Shown in pieces: positions 54,863 to 64,000 of a DNA stretch of 64,000 nt (its first letter is position 1; each line of letters starts with the position of its first letter). The stretch is from Alistipes sp. (GTDB lineage Bacteria; Bacteroidota; Bacteroidia; Bacteroidales; Rikenellaceae): NCBI GenBank assembly GCA_017547175.1, contig JAFYQI010000012.1, positions 78,716 to 142,715 of the forward strand, read 5' to 3'. Under the pieces are notes generated by a model. It was given only the letters and a program-made list of their open reading frames with translations. It did no database searches and was not told the origin of the DNA. Position numbers and translations under genes: made by a program.

Positions 54863-56401
54863 ATGCGAAGACTCCTTGCCACCCTGCTGGCACTCTTTGG
54901 TGTGCTTATGCCACTGTGGGCACAACAGGATACGGAGGCTATCCAACAACTCCAAAAGTTGGTCCGCGCCTATCGTTACCTGGAGCGTCTTTATGTCGAT
55001 ACCCTCTCTATGGAGCGTGTAACGGAAGGCGCACTCGAAGGAATGCTTTCGACCCTCGATCCACATTCAGCATACATCTCGAAGGAGGCTATGTCCACTG
55101 TCGAAGTGGAGATGGAGGGAGAATTTAGCGGTATCGGCATTGAGTACCAGATCAATCGCGATACGATTACCGTGATGGGTGTTGTATCGGGTGGACCTGC
55201 CGATGCCGTTGGATTGCATCCGGGTGATCGCATTGTTCGAATTGACACGTTGCATGCAGTGGGCATCAAACAACAAGAGGTCCCCAAACGATTGCGTGGC
55301 AAACGAGGCACGAAGGTTAATTTGGAGGTATTTCGTCGCGGTTTGGCCGACCATTTGCATTTTACGCTCACTCGCGATAAAATTCCGATCAATACGGTTG
55401 ATGTAGCCTATATGGCCTCGGAGCATGTCGGTTATATCAAGCTCAGTCGTTTTGGTCGCACGACAGTCGAGGAGTTTAAAGCAGCATACGAACGCTTAGG
55501 ACGTCCACATCGGTTGATTCTCGATCTACGAAGCAACGGCGGTGGATTACTCGATCAGGCGCTCGGATTAGCCGAGTTTTTCTTACCCAAAGGTGCATTA
55601 ATTCTCACAACAGAGGGGCGATCGGAACAGCAGCAGCGCTATTATGCACGTCAGGACGGCGATATGCTAACCGGCCGGGTTGCCGTACTGATTGATGAAG
55701 TGTCGGCCTCAGCTTCAGAAATTGTGGCAGGTGCTTTGCAGGATTGGGATCGTGCTACAATCGTAGGTCGTACGAGTTTTGGCAAAGGGTTGGTTCAACG
55801 ACAGATTCCGTTGGGAGACGGATCTGCAATGCGCATCACGACATCGCGTTACCTCACCCCTTCTGGTCGTGCGATCCAGCGACCTTACGAACAGGGAAAA
55901 CGACGAGAATACTACCTCGACCATCTACGTGGTTATAACGACTCGATCACAGCCGAGACGCCACGCTATCGATCACTGACACGTGGTCGTGTGATATACG
56001 GTGGTGGTGGCATTCGTCCCGATGCAAAGGTGGAGAGCGACACAACGCACTACTCCACCTACTATGCCAATCTGATTCAACGAGGTGTCGTGCAACAAAC
56101 CGTGAATGATTATCTCGACCAAGAACGCACAATACTGAAAGAGCAATACGGTACGCTTGATCATCTATTGATGCACTATAACGTTCCCGAATCGCTCATT
56201 GATGAGGTGAAAGCGCAAGGTGAACGAGCGTCAATACCCTATGTTGAAGCCGAGTTTGAGCGCTCAAAGATGCTGCTGACCACGCAACTCAAGGCGTTGA
56301 TCGCACAGCGACTATATGGTGCTGAAGGATTTTATCGCGTGATGAATCCGACCTATAACGAGGCATATATTGAAGCTATGAAATTAATAGATAAACAGTA
56401 G
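54863..56401 (+). CDS. S41 C-terminal processing peptidase (CtpA-like)
   Basis: 512 residues from the ATG at 54863, with signal peptide MRRLLATLLALFGVLMPLWAQ. A PDZ domain (about 83-170, FSGIGIEYQINRDTITVMGVVSGGPADAVGLHPGD) precedes the tail-protease core: LILDLRSNGGGLLDQAL, catalytic Ser285 in DEVSASASEIVAGAL and Lys308 in RTSFGKGLVQ. The long C-terminal part (from about 380) is helical. It trims or degrades periplasmic proteins from the C-terminus. Operon with hisS upstream and the DedA-like gene 27 bases downstream. Confidence 0.94.
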   Translation: MRRLLATLLALFGVLMPLWAQQDTEAIQQLQKLVRAYRYLERLYVDTLSMERVTEGALEGMLSTLDPHSAYISKEAMSTVEVEMEGEFSGIGIEYQINRDTITVMGVVSGGPADAVGLHPGDRIVRIDTLHAVGIKQQEVPKRLRGKRGTKVNLEVFRRGLADHLHFTLTRDKIPINTVDVAYMASEHVGYIKLSRFGRTTVEEFKAAYERLGRPHRLILDLRSNGGGLLDQALGLAEFFLPKGALILTTEGRSEQQQRYYARQDGDMLTGRVAVLIDEVSASASEIVAGALQDWDRATIVGRTSFGKGLVQRQIPLGDGSAMRITTSRYLTPSGRAIQRPYEQGKRREYYLDHLRGYNDSITAETPRYRSLTRGRVIYGGGGIRPDAKVESDTTHYSTYYANLIQRGVVQQTVNDYLDQERTILKEQYGTLDHLLMHYNVPESLIDEVKAQGERASIPYVEAEFERSKMLLTTQLKALIAQRLYGAEGFYRVMNPTYNEAYIEAMKLIDKQ

Positions 56402-56428
56402 TTTATCGGTTGTTACCTTAATAAAAAG

Positions 56429-57037
56429 ATGAACATCATTAAACGACTCTACAATTGGATGCTCACATGGGGCGATTCGCGTTGGGGGGGACTGGCTCTA
56501 CTGCTGTTTGCTTTTGCCGAGTCGAGCTTTTTTCCCATTCCGCCTGATGTGCTGCTGATTGCATTATGTTTGGGTGCCGTGAAGCGTTCATTCCGTTTCG
56601 CCGCCATCTGTACGGTAGGATCTATTTTGGGGGCGATGGCAGGTTATGCCATCGGCTACTTTGCGTGGCAAACAGCTCCGGGTGAATATACCGCCTTGGC
56701 ACATTTCTTCTTCTCTCACGTATTCTCGGTAGAATCGTTTGAGAAGGTTGGTGCGCTCTACGACCAATATAACTTTTGGATTGTTTTTACGGCCGGATTT
56801 ACCCCTCTGCCGTATAAACTTTTCACCATCTCGGGTGGCTTGTTCCATATCAATTTTGCCATGTTTATCCTGGCCTCGATCATCTCTCGCGGCCTGCGTT
56901 TCTTCCTCATTGCAGGTTTGATCTGGAAATTTGGCGCCCCCATCAAGAGCTTTATCGACAAGTATTTCAATCTCCTGGCTATCCTCTTTACGGTGTTGCT
57001 TGTCGGCTCGTTTATTTTGCTGAGTTATGTACTATAA
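56429..57037 (+). CDS. DedA/YqaA-family membrane protein
   Basis: 202 residues with about five hydrophobic segments. Conserved VTT/SNARE-associated marks are FAESSFFPIPPDVLLIAL near the start and FTPLPYKLFTISGGLFHINFAMFILASIISRGLRFFLIAG in the second half, where the arginines and prolines form the reentrant-loop signature. The family is linked to lipid flipping and membrane homeostasis. It belongs to the small YqaA subgroup by length. Confidence 0.88.
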   Translation: MNIIKRLYNWMLTWGDSRWGGLALLLFAFAESSFFPIPPDVLLIALCLGAVKRSFRFAAICTVGSILGAMAGYAIGYFAWQTAPGEYTALAHFFFSHVFSVESFEKVGALYDQYNFWIVFTAGFTPLPYKLFTISGGLFHINFAMFILASIISRGLRFFLIAGLIWKFGAPIKSFIDKYFNLLAILFTVLLVGSFILLSYVL

Positions 57038-57056
57038 ATTCTAATACACTTTCATT

Positions 57057-57788
57057 ATGCGTCAATTCGGCATTATCGGCCGTCCACTCGGCCACTCGGC
57101 ATCGGCTCGTCATTTCACAGCCAAATTTGAGAACGAAGGGCTTGACTGCCATTTCGAACAGTATGAACTACCCTCGATTGAGGCACTCCCCGACCTTTTG
57201 GAGCGTGTACCTTTGGAAGGTTTCAACGTAACTATTCCCTACAAGCAGCAGGTAATGCGCTATCTGGATGGCTTGTCGGATGAGGCCGCCAAGATCGGCG
57301 CAGTGAATTGCGTACGTCGCTATGCGGATGGACGCATGATAGGTCACAACACCGACATCATCGGCCTGCGTGTTGCGTTGGCAGAGCTACTCAATGGTGT
57401 GATCCCCGAACATGCCCTGGTGCTTGGTACGGGTGGCGCATCACAAGCTGTGCAGTATGCACTCACGGAACTGGGTATTCCGTTCGACCTGATTTCGCGC
57501 GATCCCGCAAAAGGCAATTACACCTACGACAACCTACCCGTCGAGGTGGTCGCCGAATCGAAACTGATCATCAACGCAACGCCGGTCGGAACATGGCCCA
57601 ACGTAGAGGATGCCCCGCGTATCCCCTATGCCTACATCACGCCCGAGCACCATCTGTTGGATTTAGTTTACAACCCGCCCCTCACGCAGTTCTTGGCATA
57701 TGGTCAGCAGCGTGGTGCTAAAATCATGAATGGTGAGCGTATGTTCATTGGTCAGGCAGCTGCCGGATGGCAGATTTGGAACGACTAA
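57057..57788 (+). CDS. aroE: Shikimate dehydrogenase
   Basis: 243 residues, compact compared with about 270 in E. coli AroE. It reduces 3-dehydroshikimate with NADPH. Substrate site: GRPLGHSASARHF, the catalytic lysine K63 in NVTIPYKQQV and D100 in HNTDIIGL. The cofactor loop is VLGTGGASQAV. NATPVGTWPN and the GERMFIGQAAAGWQIW ending complete the family pattern. It is the last gene of the run from ettA or hisS and has a strong terminator. Confidence 0.96.
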   Translation: MRQFGIIGRPLGHSASARHFTAKFENEGLDCHFEQYELPSIEALPDLLERVPLEGFNVTIPYKQQVMRYLDGLSDEAAKIGAVNCVRRYADGRMIGHNTDIIGLRVALAELLNGVIPEHALVLGTGGASQAVQYALTELGIPFDLISRDPAKGNYTYDNLPVEVVAESKLIINATPVGTWPNVEDAPRIPYAYITPEHHLLDLVYNPPLTQFLAYGQQRGAKIMNGERMFIGQAAAGWQIWND

Positions 57789-57810
57789 AACACGACAATC
57801 TAATAGAGCA

Positions 57811-57836
57811 ACAGGCCGCCCTTTCGGACGGCCTGT
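57811..57836 (+). terminator. Terminator of aroE
   Basis: ACAGGCCG / CGGCCTGT stem with a 10-base loop and a T run on plus; 22 bases past the stop. It also lies downstream of the convergent DUF2007 gene. Confidence 0.8.
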
Positions 57837-57844
57837 TTTTCATG

Positions 57845-58051
57845 TTAACGTTGTTGCAGTAAATTCGCTGCCTCCTCTTTGTCTGTTGTGCGCACTACGA
57901 CACGGGCAGCGCCTCCGATTGGATTCAGGGTCGACATATACTCGTTGCGGATTTCGACCCAAAGACCTGCACTTTGCAGAATCGACTTCGTAATCTCGGC
58001 TTCGGCCAAGGTGTTGTATTCCGCCAATACAACAAACTCATCTTGTTGCAT
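57845..58051 (-). CDS. DUF2007 domain protein
   Basis: 68 residues with a ferredoxin-like fold pattern: VVLAEYNTLAEAEITKSILQSAGLWVEIRNEYM then RVVVRTTDKEEAANLLQQR. DUF2007 is a putative signal-transducing or ligand-binding module of unknown role. Cytoplasmic. It has its own promoter, divergent from dnaE. Confidence 0.85.
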   Translation of the reverse strand: MQQDEFVVLAEYNTLAEAEITKSILQSAGLWVEIRNEYMSTLNPIGGAARVVVRTTDKEEAANLLQQR

Positions 58052-58087
58052 AATCGCCTAAGTTTTAGAGGTGTTTCGACTCCTTTG

Positions 58088-58119
58088 TAAAGATATGAAA
58101 TATTGTTGAAAAATACAAA
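58088..58119 (-). promoter_or_regulatory. Promoter of the DUF2007 gene
   Basis: On the minus strand, TTTG (58119-58116), 20 bases, TATCTTTA (58095-58088), 36 bases ahead of the start. Confidence 0.6.
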
Positions 58120-58152
58120 CGCTTTGCCACGATTTTTTCACGGAAATATGTG

Positions 58153-58160
58153 TATCTTTG
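58153..58160 (+). promoter_or_regulatory. -7 box of the dnaE promoter
   Basis: TATCTTTG, 25 bases before the ATG at 58186. No good -33 match is seen at the usual spacing. The box lies inside the longer upstream frame, favouring the later start. Confidence 0.55.
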
Positions 58161-58185
58161 TTCGTGTAAAACCTCGCATAAACCT

Positions 58186-61100
58186 ATGTCGCAATTTGTC
58201 CATCTGCACGTACACTCGCAATTCTCGATCCTCGACGGTCAGGCCTCTATTCAACGCTTGGTCGATAAGGCCGTGGCAGACGGGCAACCCGGCATTGCAC
58301 TGACCGATCATGGCAACATGTTCGGTATAAAAGAGTTTACGAACTACGTAAAGAAGTTCAAGGGGAAGTGCAAAGATGCTATTGCCGAATGCGAACAACG
58401 CATCTCCCAGCTGAAAGAGGGCTCCATCGAGACCGCTACCCCCAATGCCGACATTGAGGCAGAAGAGCGTAAAATGGCCGAGTGGAAACGCAAAGCAGCC
58501 TTCAAACCAATTATCGGTTGTGAGGTTTACGTGGCACGTCGTCGCATGCAGGACAAGGAGGGTAAACAAGATCAAAGTGGTTATCACCTGATTCTGTTGG
58601 CCAAAAACCTGAAGGGATATCACAACTTGGTTAAAATCGTCTCCAGAGCATGGACCGAGGGCTTCTATATGCGTCCTCGTACGGATCGTGTGGAGCTGGA
58701 AAAATACCACGAGGGATTGATCTGTTGTTCGGCCTGTTTGGCAGGTGAAGTGCCGCGAGCCATCACAGCCGACGATATGGAGCGTGCCGACGAAGCGATT
58801 CGTTGGTATAAGGGGTTGTTTGGCGACGATTTTTATCTCGAGTTGCAGTTGCATCGAGCTACGGTTGAGCGCGCCAACCATGAGGCCTATGGGATGCAGC
58901 TGAAGGTCAATGACGGTATCCGCGATTTGGCTGCCAAGCACCATGTAAAGACCATTTGCACGAACGACGTACACTTTGTCAATGAAGATGACGCCGAGGC
59001 TCACGACCGTCTGATCTGCCTCTCGACCGGCAAGGATTTGGATGATCCGAAACGTATGCTCTACTCGAAGCAGGAGTGGCTTAAGACTGCTGATGAGATG
59101 GCTGCCATCTTTGGGGAATCGGATCCCGAAGCAATGGCAACGACGGTTGAGATTTGTGATAAGGTTGAGCTCTACTCGATCGACAATCCGCCGATCATGC
59201 CCAACTTCGAAATTCCAAAAGAATTTGGCACCGAGGAGGAGTATCGCAGTCGCCTGACCGAACAGGATCTTTTCGATGAATTCACACGCGACGAGAACGG
59301 AAATGTGGTGATGGACGAGAAATCGGCCCACAAGAAGATCGAAAAGCTCGGTGGTTACGACAAACTCTATCGCATCAAATTCGAGGCCGATTATTTGGCC
59401 TACTTGACATTGGAGGGGGCCAAGCAACGTTACGGTGAGCCCCTTTCCGAGGAGGTTATGGAGCGATTGAAGTTCGAGTTGCACATCATGAAGACGATGG
59501 GATTCCCGGGCTACTTCCTCATCGTACAGGACTTCATTCGTGCAGCGCGCGAGGAGCTTGATGTGTCGGTAGGTCCGGGCCGTGGATCGGCTGCCGGATC
59601 GGCCGTAGCCTATTGCCTCGGCATTACGCAGATTGACCCGATTGCTTACGACCTGCTGTTTGAGCGTTTCCTGAATCCCGACCGTATTTCGTTGCCCGAT
59701 ATTGATGTCGATTTCGACGACGATGGTCGTGGTCGCGTCTTGAATTGGGTAACCGAGAAATATGGCAAGGAGAAGGTAGCTCACATTATCACCTATGGTA
59801 CGATGGCCACTAAATTGGCTATCAAGGATGTTGCGCGCGTACAAAAGCTCCCGCTGTCGGAGTCGGATCGTTTGTGTAAACTTGTCCCGGACAAGACGCC
59901 CGAGGGTAAAAAGGTGAAAAATCTGGGCCATGCCATTGAGTTGGTACCCGATCTAAAGGCCGCTGAAGATTCGCAAGATCCGATTCTGCACGACACGATT
60001 CGCTATGCCAAGATGCTGGAGGGCAATGTGCGTAATACGGGCGTTCACGCCTGCGGTACGATCATCTGCCGCGACGATATTACCGATTGGGTTCCGGTAT
60101 CTACAGCTGATGACAAAGAGACGGGCGAAAAGATGCTCGTAACGCAATATGAAGGCTCGGTAATCGAAGACACGGGGCTCATTAAGATGGACTTTTTAGG
60201 GCTCAAAACCCTCTCGATCCTCAAAGATGCCGTAGCCAACATCTATCAGACGAAAGGTATCAAGGTCGATATTGACGACTTCTCGATCATTACCGATAAG
60301 ACCACCTACCAACTCTACTGTGAAGGCCGCACCGTCGGTACTTTCCAGTTTGAGTCGCCCGGTATGCAGAAATATCTACGCGAATTACAACCCTCGACTT
60401 TCGAGGATTTGATCGCCATGAACGCGCTCTATCGTCCGGGGCCGATGGATAACATCCCCGATTTTATCGCCCGTAAGCATGGACGCTCCCCCATCGTGTA
60501 CGACATTCCGATCATGGAGCGTTACCTGAAAGACACCTATGGCATTACGGTCTATCAGGAGCAGGTCATGCTTCTTTCGCGTCTGTTGGGCAGCTTCACG
60601 CGTGGTGAGTCAGATACGCTGCGTAAGGCGATGGGTAAGAAGATCAAATCCAAGCTGGATGAATTGAAGCCCGAGTTTCTGACGCGTGGAGAGAAAAATG
60701 GTCACGATCCCAAGGTACTAGAAAAGATCTGGGGCGAGTGGGAGAAATTTGCCTCATACGCGTTCAACAAATCGCACGCCACATGCTATTCGTGGGTAGC
60801 CTTCCAAACAGCTTATCTCAAGGCGAACTACCCGTCGGAATATATGGCTGCCGTATTGAGTCGAAACTTGGCGAACGTAGGTCAGCTGACCATCTACATG
60901 AACGAGTGCAAGCGCATGGGCATCAATGTGCTTGGATCTGACGTCAACGAGTCGATGAAAGCCTTCTCGGCAAACAAACAAGGCGATATTCGTTTCGGTA
61001 TGGCCGCCATCAAAGGTATGGGTGAGGCTGCTGCAGAAAGTATCATTGCCGAGCGCGAAAAAAACGGCTTATTCAAAAATATCTACGATTTCTTTGAGCG

Positions 61101-62016
61101 AGTCAATTATAGTGTCGTAAACCGCAAGGCATTGGAGAATTTGGCCTACGCCGGAGCCTTCTCGTCGATCTCGGATTTCCATCGCTCGAAGTTCTTTGCC
61201 CCCGATCAGCGCGACAGTTCGGGCAGCACCTTCCTTGAAGCCTTGATGCGCTACGGTCAGCGTGTGCAGGCCGAGAAGAACAATGCTCAGCAAAGCCTCT
61301 TTGGAGGTGGTAATGTAGTCGATATCCAACCGCCCTTGGTTCCGAGCAGCCTCGATTGGACGCAGATACAGACCCTGAACCACGAACGTGAAATGATGGG
61401 ACTTTATCTCTCGGCACACCCGTTGGACGAGTATAAGCTCATTATCGAAAATATGTGTAAGACACAGCTTGCGGATCTTGAGGATCTAAAGAGACTCAAA
61501 GACCAAGAGCTCTGCGTGGCCGGATTGGTTGTGTCGGCACAACAGGATTTGACCACCCGCACCGGTAAGAGTTTCGGCAAGCTGACGCTCGAGGATTATA
61601 ACTCTTCGTTCGAATTTGCCTTCTTTGGCAAGGATTATGAGAACTTCCGCAAGTTCATCTATCCGAACTATTTCCTCATGATTCGTTGCAAGGTACAACC
61701 TCGTCCCTATCAAAAAGAGGGAGAAGAGGAACGTTTGGAGTTAAAGGTGCTCTCGATTGTGCAATTGCAGGAAGTGCGCGATACGATGATCAAGGAGTTG
61801 AATATCAGCATGCCGATTGAGCAGTTGGACAACGATTTTATCAATGAGTTTACCGAATTGGCAAAAGCGCACAAGGGAAACACCACGATACGCATCGTGC
61901 TTTATGATCGCGAGGGAGTATCGTTGCGACTCTTCTCGAAACGTTATCGAATCGATCTAGCGCAACCAATCATAGACTTTTTGAACGAACGCGAAATAAA
62001 ATTCACAATTTCATAA
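58186..62016 (+). CDS. dnaE: DNA polymerase III alpha subunit
   Basis: 1276 residues from the ATG at 58186. The replicative polymerase. PHP domain (FVHLHVHSQFSILDG, LTDHGNMFG) with a Bacteroidetes-type insertion rich in Glu and Lys at about residues 65-105. The catalytic aspartates are in PDIDVDFDDDGRGRV. The thumb and fingers follow (GAAAGSAVAYCLGITQIDP region, FNKSHATCYSWVAFQTAYLK), then helix-hairpin-helix and an OB fold (ELCVAGLVVSAQQDLTTRTGKSFGKLTLED). DnaE1-type in length. trxA starts 20 bases later. Confidence 0.98.
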   Translation: MSQFVHLHVHSQFSILDGQASIQRLVDKAVADGQPGIALTDHGNMFGIKEFTNYVKKFKGKCKDAIAECEQRISQLKEGSIETATPNADIEAEERKMAEWKRKAAFKPIIGCEVYVARRRMQDKEGKQDQSGYHLILLAKNLKGYHNLVKIVSRAWTEGFYMRPRTDRVELEKYHEGLICCSACLAGEVPRAITADDMERADEAIRWYKGLFGDDFYLELQLHRATVERANHEAYGMQLKVNDGIRDLAAKHHVKTICTNDVHFVNEDDAEAHDRLICLSTGKDLDDPKRMLYSKQEWLKTADEMAAIFGESDPEAMATTVEICDKVELYSIDNPPIMPNFEIPKEFGTEEEYRSRLTEQDLFDEFTRDENGNVVMDEKSAHKKIEKLGGYDKLYRIKFEADYLAYLTLEGAKQRYGEPLSEEVMERLKFELHIMKTMGFPGYFLIVQDFIRAAREELDVSVGPGRGSAAGSAVAYCLGITQIDPIAYDLLFERFLNPDRISLPDIDVDFDDDGRGRVLNWVTEKYGKEKVAHIITYGTMATKLAIKDVARVQKLPLSESDRLCKLVPDKTPEGKKVKNLGHAIELVPDLKAAEDSQDPILHDTIRYAKMLEGNVRNTGVHACGTIICRDDITDWVPVSTADDKETGEKMLVTQYEGSVIEDTGLIKMDFLGLKTLSILKDAVANIYQTKGIKVDIDDFSIITDKTTYQLYCEGRTVGTFQFESPGMQKYLRELQPSTFEDLIAMNALYRPGPMDNIPDFIARKHGRSPIVYDIPIMERYLKDTYGITVYQEQVMLLSRLLGSFTRGESDTLRKAMGKKIKSKLDELKPEFLTRGEKNGHDPKVLEKIWGEWEKFASYAFNKSHATCYSWVAFQTAYLKANYPSEYMAAVLSRNLANVGQLTIYMNECKRMGINVLGSDVNESMKAFSANKQGDIRFGMAAIKGMGEAAAESIIAEREKNGLFKNIYDFFERVNYSVVNRKALENLAYAGAFSSISDFHRSKFFAPDQRDSSGSTFLEALMRYGQRVQAEKNNAQQSLFGGGNVVDIQPPLVPSSLDWTQIQTLNHEREMMGLYLSAHPLDEYKLIIENMCKTQLADLEDLKRLKDQELCVAGLVVSAQQDLTTRTGKSFGKLTLEDYNSSFEFAFFGKDYENFRKFIYPNYFLMIRCKVQPRPYQKEGEEERLELKVLSIVQLQEVRDTMIKELNISMPIEQLDNDFINEFTELAKAHKGNTTIRIVLYDREGVSLRLFSKRYRIDLAQPIIDFLNEREIKFTIS

Positions 62017-62036
62017 CTATTAAAAACATTACAACT

Positions 62037-62351
62037 ATGGCAATGGAAATTAACAAGACGAACATCGAGGAGTTGCTCGCATCGGAGCTTCCGTTGGTGA
62101 TTGATTTTTGGGCTGAGTGGTGCGGTCCCTGCCGCACGATTGCCCCGCTGGTAGAGGAGCTCGCTGAGGAGTATGCCGGCAAGGTAAACATCGGTAAGTG
62201 CGACGTCGAGGATAACGACGAGATCACGATGAAGTACGGCGTAAGAAACATCCCGACGATCATCTTCTTGAAGGGTGGCCAGCTTGTTGACAAGCAGGTA
62301 GGTGCCTGCCAGAAGGCAGCTTTGGTGGAGAAGATCGAGAAAATGCTCTAA
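62037..62351 (+). CDS. trxA: Thioredoxin
   Basis: 104 residues, the usual length. The redox site is WAEWCGPCR (C29, C32), and the cis-proline is in NIPTIIF. It reduces disulfides in the cytoplasm; no signal peptide. Codon use is strongly biased as in rubrerythrin and the next gene. The aldose epimerase gene starts 3 bases after the stop, so the two are cotranscribed. Confidence 0.97.
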   Translation: MAMEINKTNIEELLASELPLVIDFWAEWCGPCRTIAPLVEELAEEYAGKVNIGKCDVEDNDEITMKYGVRNIPTIIFLKGGQLVDKQVGACQKAALVEKIEKML

Positions 62352-62354
62352 ACC

Positions 62355-63347
62355 ATGATTCGCACAACAAATTGGTACGGCTTGGATGCCGTCGAGTTTT
62401 CGAAGGGTGACTATACGGCCCTGTTGATTCCTTCGGTGGGTGCCAACCTGGTACGCTTGGCCAACACGAAGTTGGGCGTAGAGATTCTGCGCACGCCTAC
62501 CGAGGAGGAGATCGAGACCTTTAAGTCTCGTCCGCAGATCTTTGGTCTGCCGCTCTTGTTCCCGCCCAACCGCATTGAGAATGGTCGTTACGAGTTTGAG
62601 GGTCGCACCTACCAGTACCCCATCACGATCGAGAAGGAGCAGAACTATCACCACGGTATCATCAAGGGTGAGCCGTTCGTAGTATCGAAGATCGAGGAGG
62701 ATGACGAGCAGGTGAAGGTCGAGTGCCGCTATTACTCGAATGTAGCCAACGACGCTATCTACAAGGACTTCCCGCACGCCTTCAAGTGCAAGATCGTCTA
62801 TAAGCTCTCGGCCAAGGGTCTGAAGCAGGAGGTGGTCTTCTCGAACCGTAGCGAGCAGAACATGCCCGTAGGCGTTGGTTTCCACACCCCTATTGTGATT
62901 CCGTTTGCCGGTGGTGATGCTGCCGATTACCGCATGCGTGTAGCTGTTGGTGAGCAGGTGGAGCTGAGCGAGCGCAACCTCCCGACGGGCAACAAACTCC
63001 CGCTGAACGAGACGTGGAGCAAGTTGCGTGAGGAGGGTCTGCAGGTGACGCAGTGCGAGCCGCTGGAGGCCGGTTTCACGCTGCGTGAGATTGAGGTAGA
63101 CGGCAAGTCGTTCCGTGGCGCTGTCGTGGAGAACATCCAGACTGGCGTGAAGGTTTACTACGAGGTAGACGACACGACGACCTACTGGACGCTATGGAAC
63201 AACGGCGGTCAGGTGAACTACTGCTGCCCCGAGCCGCAGTCGTGGACGACCAACGCCCCGAATGCTGCTGATCCGAAGGCTGCAGGTTTCGTAGCCATCG
63301 AGCCGGGTGAAAAGTGGAAGGCTGTTTATAAGCTCTATTGCAAATAG
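62355..63347 (+). CDS. Aldose 1-epimerase (galactose mutarotase-like)
   Basis: 330 residues with the mutarotase beta-sandwich. Family marks: LIPSVGANLVRL, GLPLLFPPNRIENGRYEFEGRTYQ, NYHHGII (catalytic-site histidine region), VGVGFHTPIVIPF and the late CCPEPQSW with its conserved glutamate. It interconverts alpha and beta hexoses; the exact sugar is not evident. No signal peptide, so cytoplasmic. The very high-expression codon pattern suggests a central role in sugar use. Confidence 0.9.
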   Translation: MIRTTNWYGLDAVEFSKGDYTALLIPSVGANLVRLANTKLGVEILRTPTEEEIETFKSRPQIFGLPLLFPPNRIENGRYEFEGRTYQYPITIEKEQNYHHGIIKGEPFVVSKIEEDDEQVKVECRYYSNVANDAIYKDFPHAFKCKIVYKLSAKGLKQEVVFSNRSEQNMPVGVGFHTPIVIPFAGGDAADYRMRVAVGEQVELSERNLPTGNKLPLNETWSKLREEGLQVTQCEPLEAGFTLREIEVDGKSFRGAVVENIQTGVKVYYEVDDTTTYWTLWNNGGQVNYCCPEPQSWTTNAPNAADPKAAGFVAIEPGEKWKAVYKLYCK

Positions 63348-63382
63348 GCACTAAAATCCCCCTTTTGTTCACAAACAAAGGG

Positions 63383-63418
63383 AAAAGGTATTCGGTCCGA
63401 GTGGCCGTAATACCTTTT
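63383..63418 (+). terminator. Terminator of trxA-epimerase
   Basis: AAAAGGTATT / AATACCTTTT stem with an inner CGG/CCG pairing, then Ts, 36 bases past the stop. Confidence 0.8.
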
Positions 63419-63452
63419 TTTGTATTTTAGCAATCGAAAAACTGCACGAACG

Positions 63453-64000
63453 ATGATTGCAATACCGACTCTGATTTTGGCGCTTGTCTGCCTGATGCGC
63501 GGCAAGCAACACGGCTGGTGGATTCCCCTGGGTTTGACGCTCTCGGCCCTGGGCGACTTTGCCGGTTGGCAAGGGATGTTTCAGCTTCAAATGGGCGCTT
63601 TTGCCCTGGCGCTGGCTAGCTACATCGCCGACTTTGCCCCCTATAGCAAGCTGACCACAGCCCGTGTGCGACCACTCGTTGTGGCCTTTGTGGCCTTCTG
63701 TACAGCACTCGGATTTTTAGTAGTGGAGATTCCTTCGACCATCCAAGCGGCTACCATAGGTCTCTATGCTGTGGTGTTGCTCTCGATGCTCGCAGCCACG
63801 ATTGTTCAGCACCGCCCGCGTTGGGGTTGGTACGTGGCTGCTGCTATACTCTTCGTGATTTCGGATGGGTTGATCGGCTACAACCGTTTCGTGGAGCCGA
63901 TTCCGGCCATTGACTGGTGGTGCCTGCCACCCTACTATGCAGCGCAAGTGATTTTTGCGGTGACCTACCTTACACAGAAAAAAGGGGAAGCCTTCCGAGG
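63453..64000 (+). CDS. YhhN-family membrane protein (lysoplasmalogenase-like), cut by the window edge
   Basis: An open frame from the ATG at 63453 runs off the window after 182 codons. About seven hydrophobic helices are visible. Conserved YhhN positions include LGLTLSALGDF (first acidic residue) and LFVISDGLIGYNRF (second acidic motif). The family includes TMEM86-type lysoplasmalogenases; bacterial members are mostly untested. YhhN proteins are about 200-230 residues, so most of this one is present. Confidence 0.82.
   Translation, partial: MIAIPTLILALVCLMRGKQHGWWIPLGLTLSALGDFAGWQGMFQLQMGAFALALASYIADFAPYSKLTTARVRPLVVAFVAFCTALGFLVVEIPSTIQAATIGLYAVVLLSMLAATIVQHRPRWGWYVAAAILFVISDGLIGYNRFVEPIPAIDWWCLPPYYAAQVIFAVTYLTQKKGEAFR

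Noticed and set aside
58138..59931. 597-residue open frame on minus opposite dnaE
   Set aside because: It lies wholly antisense to the conserved polymerase; its protein is His/Leu/Ile-rich shadow sequence with no domain, promoter or signal.

Overview
The window reads as ordinary chromosome of a gut-type Bacteroidales bacterium, most likely a Rikenellaceae/Alistipes-like organism. That placement is an inference. It rests on the recurring Bacteroidetes promoter (TTTG, about 20 bases, TAnnTTTG), on Bacteroidetes families (DUF4919, DUF4491, DUF4890-like, NigD-like lipoprotein, solo TrpB2, PL10 pectate lyase, orphan LytS/LytTR pair) and on anaerobe markers (pyruvate formate-lyase, rubrerythrin, manganese catalase). 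I see no prophage, integrase, transposase, CRISPR array or restriction system. Almost every base belongs to a recognisable gene, and most long antisense reading frames are shadows.

Layout. 1-2341 (minus): a small acidic-tailed protein, an EF-hand/LRR lipoprotein and purA, which runs off the left edge. 2490-7443 (plus): ligA, dapA, a DUF4919 protein and a clostripain-type (C11) lipoprotein. 7719: tRNA-Pro. 7912-10434: a large secreted beta-helix protein, probably polysaccharide-active. 10672-15052 (minus): DUF2795 protein, a short methyltransferase-like protein coupled to a cobalamin adenosyltransferase, a BaiN-like flavoprotein, a thioesterase and a PL10 pectate lyase. 15185-18155 (minus): pflB-pflA, divergent from a nitroreductase, with a perfect palindrome between them. 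19063: tRNA-Gly, then a palindrome-rich gap and a 58-residue membrane protein. 19698-23432 (minus): lepA and an acyl-CoA synthetase. 23560-25622 (plus): lysA and an EamA transporter. 25718-29389 (minus): serine hydrolase, NigD-like lipoprotein and trpB2. The trpB2 gene is preceded by a classic attenuator whose leader peptide has three tandem Trp codons.

29763-32228: pheT. 32287-33482 (minus): manganese catalase and a 49-residue basic protein. 33689-40906 (plus): mazG, a gamma-carbonic-anhydrase-like protein, a LytS-type kinase with a LytTR regulator, a Spy/DUF4890-like periplasmic protein and a large outer-membrane barrel. 40951-47882 (minus): metallophosphoesterase, a RibD with reversed domain order, then a tightly overlapping TolC/HlyD/permease/permease export operon without an ATPase. 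48010-50882 (plus): porin, DUF4491 protein, CapA-like lipoprotein. 50999-57788 (plus): rubrerythrin, ettA, hisS, an S41 protease, a DedA/YqaA-like protein and aroE. 57845: DUF2007 protein (minus). 58186-64000 (plus): dnaE, trxA, an aldose epimerase and a truncated YhhN-type protein.

The most interesting items are the WWW-leader attenuator on a lone trpB2, the domain-swapped RibD, the palindrome in the pfl/nitroreductase divergent region, and -7 boxes sitting only 4-8 bases ahead of start codons, which suggests leaderless messages. No clearly new multi-gene system is visible.
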